64,000 nucleotides of DNA from Corynebacterium sp. J010B-136 (GTDB lineage Bacteria; Actinomycetota; Actinomycetes; Mycobacteriales; Mycobacteriaceae), in the NCBI RefSeq assembly GCF_002967075.1, contig NZ_PUGE01000001.1, positions 124,001-188,000 on the forward strand. Reading direction: 5' to 3'. This document shows, piece by piece, positions 57,118 to 64,000 of the stretch. The notes below the pieces were generated by a model. The model ran no database searches. It had not been told where the DNA came from and worked only from the letters and a program-made list of their open reading frames with translations. Within the stretch, counting starts at the first letter, position 1. Each line of letters opens with the position of its first letter. The position numbers and the translations under genes are program-made.

Positions 57118-57226
57118 ATAACATGAGTTACACGTCACAAACTAGGACTTTTATAACTCACATCTATTTGTGACACGAGTGTCTCCACGCTTCACCCCCT
57201 TGCTAATCAATCAGAAAGGTCCGAAG

Positions 57227-58789
57227 TTGAGTCCCACATTAACTACCCACATTCTTGCCCAGGAAGGCCCCGGCGGTATCGACGGCGCCATCCAATCGGT
57301 CTTTGGGCCCTTCGTAGACTTTCTGGAAACGGCAGTGTTCTTTTCCATCCCCGTCTTCGGCGCTGACCTTCCGCTCGTAGTCGTGTGGCTCGTTGCCGGT
57401 GGCGTATTTTGTAACGTCTACCTGCGCGTCCGGCCACTGAAAGACGCCAAGCAGGCTATTCGCGTTGTGCGCGGATTGATGGCCAAGAAATCTGACCCCG
57501 GCCAGGTGACCAGCTTCCAGGCCTTTGCCACAGAACTCGCCGGGACGATTGGTCTTGGCAATATCGCCGGCGTTGCCGTCGCCATCACCATGGGTGGGCC
57601 TGGCGCGTCCTTCTGGATTGCCGCAGCTGGCGTACTCGGCATGGCCGTTAAGCTCGCTGAGGCCACCTTGGGGCAAATGTTCCGGCGCGTCAACGATGAC
57701 GGCACGGTTGCTGCTGGTCCGATGTACTTTTTGGAGTACGGTCTAAAATCCATCGGCAAGCCAAAGCTCGGGCTGTCCTTGGGCTATTTCTATGCCATCG
57801 GCATGGCGCTCGCAGTTATGGGTGCCGGCAACATTTTCCAAGCCAACCAGGTGGCGATGCACCTGACTGATATCACCGGTGGTGAGGACAGCTTCTTATT
57901 CGGCAACGGCTGGATTGTTGGCATTGCCATGGCTATCCCTGCCGCGGTCGTACTCATCGGTGGAATCAATTCCATCGCTAATGCCACCAGCCGCCTAGTG
58001 CCGGTGATGTCGGTGCTCTACGCGGTTGCTGTTTTCGTGGTTCTGGGCTTTAACTTCTCCGCCATCCCGAATGCCTTCGTGCAGATTTTCCAGGGCGCAT
58101 TCACTCCGGAAGGTATTTCCGGCGGCATCTTGGGCGTGGCCATCATTGGTATTCAACGTGCGCTGTTCTCCAACGTCGCCGGTGTTGGTACCGCAGCTTT
58201 GGCACACGGCGTGACCAAGAACCGTCGCCCTGCTGAAGAAGGCTTGGTTGCCGCTTGGGAGCCATTCTTGGACTCCGTTATCGTGTGTACCCTGACCGCT
58301 ATCGCCATTGTTGTTACTGGTGAACACCTCAACTCAGGCGCGGACGGCATCACCTTGGCAACCAATGCATTCGCGACGGTCTCCTACGGCTTTACCTTCG
58401 TACTGACTGCCTGCATTGTGCTCTTCGCCTTTTCCACGGTGCTGTCTTACTGCTACTACGGCCAGGTCAACTTCGGCTACATCTTCAATGACAACAAGCG
58501 CGCGAAGCAGATCTACAGCGTTATCTACATCATCATGATTGTCGTTGGCGCTTCCGTATCCCTGGACACCGTGGTGCGCTTTTCCGATGCCACTTTCTTC
58601 CTCGTCGCCATCCCGAACCTGCTGGGCATTTACCTGCTGGCTAAGCCGCTGCGCAAAGAACTCTCTTCTTATCGCAAGGCAGCTGCCGCCGGTGAAATCC
58701 AACCAGTTCCAGAAAAAGACCGCGTGAACTTGCTGGATAACGGCTTCCCTACTAACCAAGTCAAAAAGAAGGAACACCCTCATGTCTAA
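57227..58789 (+). CDS. AGCS-family sodium:amino-acid symporter
   Basis: About 520 residues with 10-11 membrane segments. ATELAGTIGLGNIAGVAVAI is the hallmark of the alanine or glycine:cation symporters, and GIQRALFSNVAGVGTAALAH is the second conserved element. Family members are known for alanine and glycine; this one heads an operon for arginine-type breakdown and may carry that substrate. The frame is open to a GTG at 57170, but AGAAAGG lies 7 bases before the TTG at 57227, which I prefer. Its end overlaps the binding-protein gene by 8 bases. Confidence 0.88.
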   Translation: MSPTLTTHILAQEGPGGIDGAIQSVFGPFVDFLETAVFFSIPVFGADLPLVVVWLVAGGVFCNVYLRVRPLKDAKQAIRVVRGLMAKKSDPGQVTSFQAFATELAGTIGLGNIAGVAVAITMGGPGASFWIAAAGVLGMAVKLAEATLGQMFRRVNDDGTVAAGPMYFLEYGLKSIGKPKLGLSLGYFYAIGMALAVMGAGNIFQANQVAMHLTDITGGEDSFLFGNGWIVGIAMAIPAAVVLIGGINSIANATSRLVPVMSVLYAVAVFVVLGFNFSAIPNAFVQIFQGAFTPEGISGGILGVAIIGIQRALFSNVAGVGTAALAHGVTKNRRPAEEGLVAAWEPFLDSVIVCTLTAIAIVVTGEHLNSGADGITLATNAFATVSYGFTFVLTACIVLFAFSTVLSYCYYGQVNFGYIFNDNKRAKQIYSVIYIIMIVVGASVSLDTVVRFSDATFFLVAIPNLLGIYLLAKPLRKELSSYRKAAAAGEIQPVPEKDRVNLLDNGFPTNQVKKKEHPHV

Positions 58790-59648
58790 GAACAAAGTCG
58801 CTGCAACACTACTGGCCGGCACCGCTGCCCTGTCCCTTGCTGCCTGCTCTTCCTCCGGCGAAACAGATGGTGGCCTTTTGGGCGCTATCGAATCCGGCAA
58901 CGTTGTCCTCGGCGTGAAATTCGACCAGCCCGGTATCGGACTGCGCGAAGGCGATGGCTCTTTTACCGGCGCTGAAACAGAAATTGCCACCAAGATCGTG
59001 GAAACCTTGGCTGAAGAAAATGGCTGGGATACGCCCAACATCCAGTACCGCGAAACCCCGGCGGCACAGCGCGAAACCCTGCTGCGCAACGGTGAAGCGC
59101 ACCTGATTCAAGGCGGCTATTCCATCACCCCGGACCGCATGGAAATCGTGGACTTTGCCGGTCCACTGCTGCTGACCCACCAGGCTTTGCTGGTGCGCAC
59201 GGACGATGATTCCATCCAGTCACTGGATGACCTCGACGGCAAGATTTTGTGCTCCACTGCCGGTTCCAAACCGGCACAGCGCGTGAAGGAAGAAATCCCG
59301 AGCGTGCAGCTGCAGGAATATGACACCAATTCCAGCTGCATCGAAGCGCTATCCCAAGGCAATGTCGATGCGCTGACCTCAGATGCTCCGATTCTCGCAG
59401 GCTACGCCGGGCAATATGACGGCAAGTTCGAGGTCCTCGATATGACCAAAGCCGACGGCTCCTTCTTCTCCAACGAGTGGTACGGCATTGGCCTGCAAAA
59501 AGACGACACCGAATCCGTCGATGCCGTCAACCAGGTGCTAACTGACATGAAAGAGTCCGGCGAGCTCGACGCCATCATCGAGGAATACTTCGGGGATCTG
59601 GATTCCATCGAAGAGACCACACCTGGCGATCTATCTGAGATTAAATAA
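58782..59648 (+). CDS. Extracellular amino-acid-binding lipoprotein
   Basis: A 288-residue solute-binding protein of the amino-acid (family 3) type. A signal peptide with the lipobox LAAC at 19-22 shows a lipoprotein anchored outside the membrane. LGVKFDQPGIGLREGDGSFTG and IQGGYSITPDRMEIVDFAGP are family elements. No ABC permease or ATPase gene is adjacent, which is unusual; it may serve a transporter encoded elsewhere or act with the AGCS symporter whose gene overlaps it. Confidence 0.92.
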   Translation: MSKNKVAATLLAGTAALSLAACSSSGETDGGLLGAIESGNVVLGVKFDQPGIGLREGDGSFTGAETEIATKIVETLAEENGWDTPNIQYRETPAAQRETLLRNGEAHLIQGGYSITPDRMEIVDFAGPLLLTHQALLVRTDDDSIQSLDDLDGKILCSTAGSKPAQRVKEEIPSVQLQEYDTNSSCIEALSQGNVDALTSDAPILAGYAGQYDGKFEVLDMTKADGSFFSNEWYGIGLQKDDTESVDAVNQVLTDMKESGELDAIIEEYFGDLDSIEETTPGDLSEIK

Positions 59649-59657
59649 GGAAAAGGC

Positions 59658-60791
59658 ATGGATTTCATCGCTCAGCGCATCATCGACCAGCGTCAAGCCT
59701 CCCTACGTCCACCACTTGGGATGGTCCCGCCCGGCGCGGTGTCGTTGGCGTTGGGCGAGCCGGACTTCGCCCCACCGCAGGCGGTTATCGATGCCACCAC
59801 GCAAGCAGTCGCCCAAGGCCGCACCAACTATACGGATCAGCACGGCATCGCTGAGCTTCGCGATGCCCTCCTCTCCGCACTTCCCGCCCGCCCCTTGAAC
59901 TGGGACCGAGACAATATTGTGGTGACACACGGTGCGACTGCCGGTCTGGGCGCGCTATTTTTCGCGCTGATTGAACCAGGTGACAAGGTAGTTATCCCGC
60001 AGCCGGCCTATTCTTTGTACGCCGACCAGGTGGTCTTGGCCGGCGGCACCGTGGAATTTGTTCCCATGGGCAAAGACCTACACTTCGATTTTGACCGTCT
60101 CGCCACGGCGCTTGAGGGCGCGAAGATGGTGGTCTTTTCTAATCCTTCTAATCCCAATGGAATCGTGCATACCCGGGATGAACTGGAAAAGCTTGCACAG
60201 CTTCTCGATGCCACCGATACCCTCGTCGTCTCTGACGAGGCCTACTCAGCCCTTACCTATACCGCCGAGTCCTTCACCTCCGCTTTAGAAGTCCCTGGCT
60301 TGCAGGAGCGCACGTTGTACGTGCAGACTTTTTCCAAGAAATACTGCATGACGGGTTTCCGCGTCGGCTATGTCGCGGGCGCGAAAGATTTGATTGCTGC
60401 GATTGCGCAGATGCACCGCACATTCAACGGCTCCGTCTCAGAGCAGGCGCAGCTGGCAGCGCTCGCCGCAATCACATTGCCGGAGTCCGTGGTCACGCCT
60501 ATGCTCGAAGAATATACGCAGCGCCGCGACCTGGTGGTTCGCTTGCTTAACGATGTCCCCCACGTCCAACTCGTCGAGCCCGAAGGCGCATTCTATGCCT
60601 TCTTCTCCTATGACTTGGACAAACCGTCTTCCCAGGTCGCAGCCGAGCTGGCCGAACGCGGTGTACTAGTGCGCGCTGGTGCCGAATATGGCCCCGCCGC
60701 CGAGCACCACATTCGCTTGTCTTTCGCAGCCTCGCAAGCAGATATCGAACGCGGCATTGAAATCATTCGCCACTACTTCGAAGAAGCTTGA
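59658..60791 (+). CDS. Class I/II PLP aminotransferase, candidate arginine:pyruvate transaminase
   Basis: A 377-residue fold-type I aminotransferase. Asn165 (SNPSNPNG), Asp193 (VSDEAY) and the PLP lysine 227 ([15 protein letters not shown]) are in place, and HIRLSFA near the end has the carboxylate-binding Arg. In the operon with a ureohydrolase and a ThDP decarboxylase, transamination of arginine to 2-ketoarginine (AruH role) fits best. It could also convert 2-aminoadipate to 2-oxoadipate, the one step missing from the divergent lysine operon. Aspartate-type activity cannot be excluded. It starts 9 bases after the lipoprotein gene. Confidence 0.85.
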   Translation: MDFIAQRIIDQRQASLRPPLGMVPPGAVSLALGEPDFAPPQAVIDATTQAVAQGRTNYTDQHGIAELRDALLSALPARPLNWDRDNIVVTHGATAGLGALFFALIEPGDKVVIPQPAYSLYADQVVLAGGTVEFVPMGKDLHFDFDRLATALEGAKMVVFSNPSNPNGIVHTRDELEKLAQLLDATDTLVVSDEAYSALTYTAESFTSALEVPGLQERTLYVQTFSKKYCMTGFRVGYVAGAKDLIAAIAQMHRTFNGSVSEQAQLAALAAITLPESVVTPMLEEYTQRRDLVVRLLNDVPHVQLVEPEGAFYAFFSYDLDKPSSQVAAELAERGVLVRAGAEYGPAAEHHIRLSFAASQADIERGIEIIRHYFEEA

Positions 60792-60807
60792 GAAAGGACT
60801 CCCACAG

Positions 60808-61797
60808 ATGTTTGAGATTCCACGCGTTGAAGAAGGCGGGCACATTGGCCCGGTAAATTCCGCATTGGTTCCGCGTTATGGTGGTGAATCCACCTATGCC
60901 CTGCTGCCGCGACTTCGCGATATTGAAGCCGCGGACCGCACCGCCGGCATCAAGGTTGTCGGTGTTCCTTTTGACTCCGGTGTTTCCTACCGGCCCGGCG
61001 CGCGCTTTGGTTCCAACCATGTGCGCCAGTCCTCGCGTCTTCTGCGCCCTTATAATCCGGCAACGGATACTTCCCCGTTCGCGCAAACCCAGGTGGTGGA
61101 CGCCGGGGACATGGCGGTCAACCCTTTCAACATCAACGAAGCCATCGAGTCTATCGAGCAAGACGCCTTGGATCTGACGGCAGACGGCTCGTCATTGCTC
61201 ACTATCGGCGGCGATCACACGATTGCATTGCCTTTGCTGAGGGCGGCATCGAAACGCGCGAAAGAGCCGGTCGCTTTGCTGCATTTCGATGCCCACCTAG
61301 ACACCTGGGACAGCTACTTCGGCGCCGACTACACCCACGGCACGCCATTTCGCCGCGCGGTCGAAGAAGGCATCCTGGATACCGAAGGCATCTGCCACGT
61401 GGGCACGCGCGGGCCACTCTACGGCAAGAAGGACCTCGAAGACGACTGCCGCTTCGGGTTTGGCATTGTCACCTCCTCGGATGTGTTTCGGCAGGGGGTG
61501 GATGAAATCATCGCTAAGCTGCGCGACCGAGTGGGCAAACGCGCGCTGTATATCTCCGTCGACATTGATGTGCTCGACCCCGCCCATGCGCCCGGCACCG
61601 GCACGCCGGAAGCAGGCGGGCTGACCTCGCGGGAGCTGCTGGAAATCATTCGCGGTCTGCGCGGGCTTAACATCGTTGGCGCCGATGTTGTAGAAGTCGC
61701 CCCAGCCTATGACCACGCAGAAATCACCGGCATTGCGGCATCGCACGTGGCTTATGACCTAATTACGTTGATGGCTGATCTGCGCGGAGGGAAATAA
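60808..61797 (+). CDS. Ureohydrolase (agmatinase / guanidinobutyrase type)
   Basis: A 329-residue manganese enzyme of the arginase family. All metal ligands are present: His137 (GGDHTIALP), Asp161, His163 and Asp165 ([12 protein letters not shown]), Asp252 and Asp254 ([20 protein letters not shown]). It splits a guanidino compound into urea and an amine. The substrate loop is not arginase-like; with a decarboxylase and transaminase beside it, 4-guanidinobutyrate to 4-aminobutyrate (GbuA role) is most likely, agmatine next. The frame is open upstream, but AAAGGA lies 9 bases before the ATG at 60808. It overlaps the next gene by one base. Confidence 0.9.
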   Translation: MFEIPRVEEGGHIGPVNSALVPRYGGESTYALLPRLRDIEAADRTAGIKVVGVPFDSGVSYRPGARFGSNHVRQSSRLLRPYNPATDTSPFAQTQVVDAGDMAVNPFNINEAIESIEQDALDLTADGSSLLTIGGDHTIALPLLRAASKRAKEPVALLHFDAHLDTWDSYFGADYTHGTPFRRAVEEGILDTEGICHVGTRGPLYGKKDLEDDCRFGFGIVTSSDVFRQGVDEIIAKLRDRVGKRALYISVDIDVLDPAHAPGTGTPEAGGLTSRELLEIIRGLRGLNIVGADVVEVAPAYDHAEITGIAASHVAYDLITLMADLRGGK

Positions 61798-63407
61798 TGA
61801 CCCCACGAAATGGCGGCGATGTAGTTGTCGAAATCTTAACGGCGCTGGGGATTAAGGATGTCTTCGGCATTCCTGGCCAGCACGCATTAGGGCTTTTCGA
61901 TGCCCTTAGCCGCAGCCCCTTGCATTTTTACTCCAGCCGCGTGGAAAACAATGCCGCTTTTGCTGCCGATGGCTATGCGCGCGCAACCGGTAATCCCGCC
62001 GCGTTGTTCTTATCCACCGGGCCCGGCGCGCTGACCTCGCTGGCTGGATTGCAAGAGGCTTATGCCACGGGCGCGCCTATCATTGTGGTGTCTTCGCAGA
62101 TTCCCGCCGCAGGCCTCGGCGCGCGGCGCAAAGGAATGCTGCACCAGCTGGATGAACAGACGGAATCCGTGCGCAATGTGACCAAATTCCAGGCCACGGT
62201 ACAGCATGCTGCTGCGATTCCGAGCGTGCTGGAAGATGCCTACCGCGTAGCGATGACCGCTCCCCAAGGCCCTGTCTGGATCGAGATTCCGCAAGACATT
62301 TTGCTGGAATCTCAAGACACCGCGCATGGCGTCCCGGCTATTTCGTCTCTGGCCGTGGACATCAAGCAACCGAAAGCACCTGATGTGCTGGTGCAACGTG
62401 CGGCGGAAGTTATGAACGCAAGCTCCACGGTTATCGTTGCCGGTGGCGGCGTGCGCCGATCGGGTGCCGGCGAGCTTTTATTGCAGCTGGCTGAAAAGAT
62501 TGATGCGCCGGTTGTATGCACGGTGGGAGGTAATACTACGGTGCCGCGCGGGCACCGGTTAGCGGTGCATTTCATCGAAGACCGCCACGTCACAGACTTG
62601 ATGGATAATGCTGAAACTTTGCTGGTTCTCGGCAGCTCGCTTGGCGAGGTCACCTCCAACTACTACACATTGAAGCCCCAGGGCACCATCATCCAAGTCG
62701 ATGCCGAAGCCAAGGTGCTGTCCTCGAACCATCCGGGCTTGGGCATTCGCGCGGATATCTCTCAATTCTTGGCGCAGCTGCTGCCCAAGGTCAACCAGGC
62801 CGAACATTCTGGTGCGAAGCGGGCGGCAGACGTTAATGCCAAAGTTGCAGAACGCATGAATGGTCTCGGACTAGAACACGAACAGCAGATCATGGAGGCT
62901 ATTCGCCAAGCCGTCCCCGCTGATATGCAAACCTATTGGGATATGACCATTGCCGCCTACTGGGCGTGGAATATGTGGGATGCCAAAGACGGCGAATTCC
63001 ACTCCGCGCAAGGCGCAGGCGGTTTGGGCTATGCCTTCCCTGCCGCTTTCGGCGGCGCGGTGGGCTTGGACAAGCGCACTTTTGCGCTCGCTGGGGATGG
63101 CTCTGCATTGTATTCCACCTCGGAGCTCGCGGCCGCAGTCCAACACCAGGTGCCGGTCACCTGGCTGATTGTCGATGACGGCGGCTACGGCATCCTGCGC
63201 GAATACATGACCGACGCTTTTGGCAAGGCCACCGCCACTGAGCTGGCGCGGCCTGATTTCGTGAAACTCGCGGAGTCTTTCGGCTTACCAGCGTTTAAGG
63301 CAACAAAAAAGACCCTGCAGCAAGTGCTTTCACAAGCGCTCACTGCAGAGTCTGGACCCAACGTCGTGGTGTTGGAAACCCATTTAAGGATGTGGGAGAT
63401 TACCTAA
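61797..63407 (+). CDS. ThDP-dependent decarboxylase, candidate 2-ketoarginine decarboxylase (AruI type)
   Basis: A 536-residue enzyme with the three domains of the acetolactate synthase / benzoylformate decarboxylase family. Glu50 (SSRVENNAAFAADGYA) activates the cofactor, and LAGDGSALYSTSE (GDG at 433-435) begins the ThDP-metal site. The motif ends in VDDGGYG in place of the common NNxxYG, leaving Asp to bind the metal. Acetolactate synthase is unlikely, as there is no small-subunit gene and the neighbours are catabolic. Decarboxylation of 2-ketoarginine to 4-guanidinobutyraldehyde completes an AruH-AruI-GbuA set. It ends 1 base from the convergent permease gene. Confidence 0.85.
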   Translation: MTPRNGGDVVVEILTALGIKDVFGIPGQHALGLFDALSRSPLHFYSSRVENNAAFAADGYARATGNPAALFLSTGPGALTSLAGLQEAYATGAPIIVVSSQIPAAGLGARRKGMLHQLDEQTESVRNVTKFQATVQHAAAIPSVLEDAYRVAMTAPQGPVWIEIPQDILLESQDTAHGVPAISSLAVDIKQPKAPDVLVQRAAEVMNASSTVIVAGGGVRRSGAGELLLQLAEKIDAPVVCTVGGNTTVPRGHRLAVHFIEDRHVTDLMDNAETLLVLGSSLGEVTSNYYTLKPQGTIIQVDAEAKVLSSNHPGLGIRADISQFLAQLLPKVNQAEHSGAKRAADVNAKVAERMNGLGLEHEQQIMEAIRQAVPADMQTYWDMTIAAYWAWNMWDAKDGEFHSAQGAGGLGYAFPAAFGGAVGLDKRTFALAGDGSALYSTSELAAAVQHQVPVTWLIVDDGGYGILREYMTDAFGKATATELARPDFVKLAESFGLPAFKATKKTLQQVLSQALTAESGPNVVVLETHLRMWEIT

Positions 63408-63408
63408 T

Positions 63409-64000
63409 CTAAGCCCAACCGGCTGGGACAATGCCCAAAATGCTGCCGATGGAATAGAGGAATGCCAAGCCGTAGACGATGATGATGGTCGCCTGCAGAA
63501 TTGGATGCGCAGTCCAGCCGAGCGACCACTCTGGATTGCGGTCGCCGTGCTTGCGCGCAGCATGCAGCAGCATCACTGGGATAATCGACATGACCACGCC
63601 AGCGATACCGCCCGCGTAGCTTAGCGCCGAAACGAATCCGCCAAAGCCCGCGAAGGTGATGATCAACGGCAAGCCAACTGTCATCGCAACGGCGACGCCG
63701 CGCTGCCAACCATGCTGTGGCCAGTGGAAAATATCCAGCACGTTGCGCATGGTGGTGTAGCCGATGGCGAGGAATGAGGTCATCATCGCAAAGAGCGCAA
63801 AGAGGTTAGCCAAGTAGTACGCAATAGGGCCAAGTTCCTCGCCCCACGACACCGTAACCACCTCAGAGACGTTGGTGCCCATCAGACCCAGTGCTGCGAA
63901 AGGAACCGCGGCCAGGGTGATGCCGGTGGCAACCATGCCGCCGATAATGGTGGAGACAATCTTTTCTGGGTGCTTGTCACGCATACCGCGCGCGAGTTCC
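63409..64000 (-). CDS. Aromatic/hydroxy amino-acid permease (HAAAP family), cut by the window edge
   Basis: The frame stays open to the window edge, so only about the last 196 residues are seen. They hold five hydrophobic segments; VSWGEELGPIAYYLANLFALF and FLAIGYTTMRNVLDIFHWP resemble the C-terminal half of tyrosine/tryptophan/serine permeases. The N-terminus lies outside. It converges on the ThDP decarboxylase gene and may or may not belong to the amino-acid island. Confidence 0.78.
   Translation of the reverse strand, partial: ELARGMRDKHPEKIVSTIIGGMVATGITLAAVPFAALGLMGTNVSEVVTVSWGEELGPIAYYLANLFALFAMMTSFLAIGYTTMRNVLDIFHWPQHGWQRGVAVAMTVGLPLIITFAGFGGFVSALSYAGGIAGVVMSIIPVMLLHAARKHGDRNPEWSLGWTAHPILQATIIIVYGLAFLYSIGSILGIVPAGWA

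Noticed and set aside
61797..63407. Acetolactate synthase large subunit
   Set aside because: No small-subunit gene is adjacent, and the operon partners are an aminotransferase and a ureohydrolase; a catabolic decarboxylase fits better.
1..64000. tRNA, rRNA, riboswitch, CRISPR, insertion sequence or prophage
   Set aside because: I scanned the gaps between genes and saw no cloverleaf, repeat array, transposase or phage gene. A covariance-model search would be needed to exclude small RNAs.

Overview
The window looks like a chromosomal segment of a Corynebacterium species (high-GC Gram-positive). The left end keeps the actinobacterial order nadD, rsfS, histidine phosphatase, degV, comEA, comEC, holA, as I remember it from Mycobacterium. 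Codon use and gene density are those of that group. I see no rRNA, tRNA, CRISPR array, phage or insertion sequence, and no gene-free stretch longer than about 300 bases.

Layout. (1) 1-11751, all on the minus strand: housekeeping block (NAD synthesis, ribosome silencing, DNA polymerase III delta, DNA-uptake proteins), split by a flavoprotein / MHS transporter / LysR module. (2) 11813-15328: gluconate permease and gluconokinase, and an HNH/DUF222 protein. (3) 15500-26281: an aldehyde dehydrogenase broken by one in-frame TAG, then a tricarboxylate cluster (TctABC, GntR regulator, aconitase-family enzyme, RraA/HMG-aldolase-like protein, AbrB-type membrane protein) and a GntP-type permease. (4) 26338-40603: a branched acyl-CoA island holding every step from isobutyryl-CoA to propionyl-CoA (acyl-CoA dehydrogenase, enoyl-CoA hydratase, 3-hydroxyisobutyryl-CoA hydrolase, MmsB, MmsA), a thiolase, an AMP-forming acyl-CoA synthetase, TetR and MarR regulators, and a protein acetyltransferase/deacetylase pair (Pat-like and AcuC-like). 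Three promoters here share a 28-base element with the inverted repeat GTACGA-N12-TCGTAC or a variant. (5) 40821-49043: transporters (serine-type permease, fructose-type PTS, MMPL, MHS) and a PucR-type regulator. (6) 49056-63407: two divergent catabolic operons around a FadR-type GntR regulator.

Region 6 is the most striking. The minus operon encodes a DAO-family oxidase, an antiquitin-type alpha-aminoadipate semialdehyde dehydrogenase, a DUF1338/HglS-type 2-oxoadipate dioxygenase/decarboxylase and a FAD/4Fe-4S D-2-hydroxyglutarate dehydrogenase. That is the lysine (pipecolate) route to 2-oxoglutarate. The plus operon encodes an AGCS symporter, a solute-binding lipoprotein, an aminotransferase, a ureohydrolase and a ThDP decarboxylase, which matches the arginine transaminase route (AruH, GbuA and AruI types). 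Both promoters carry the identical 12-base palindrome GTTATCGATAAC, so I infer one regulator governs a joint lysine/arginine catabolic island.

Functions are read from motifs and gene order only; no database search was run.
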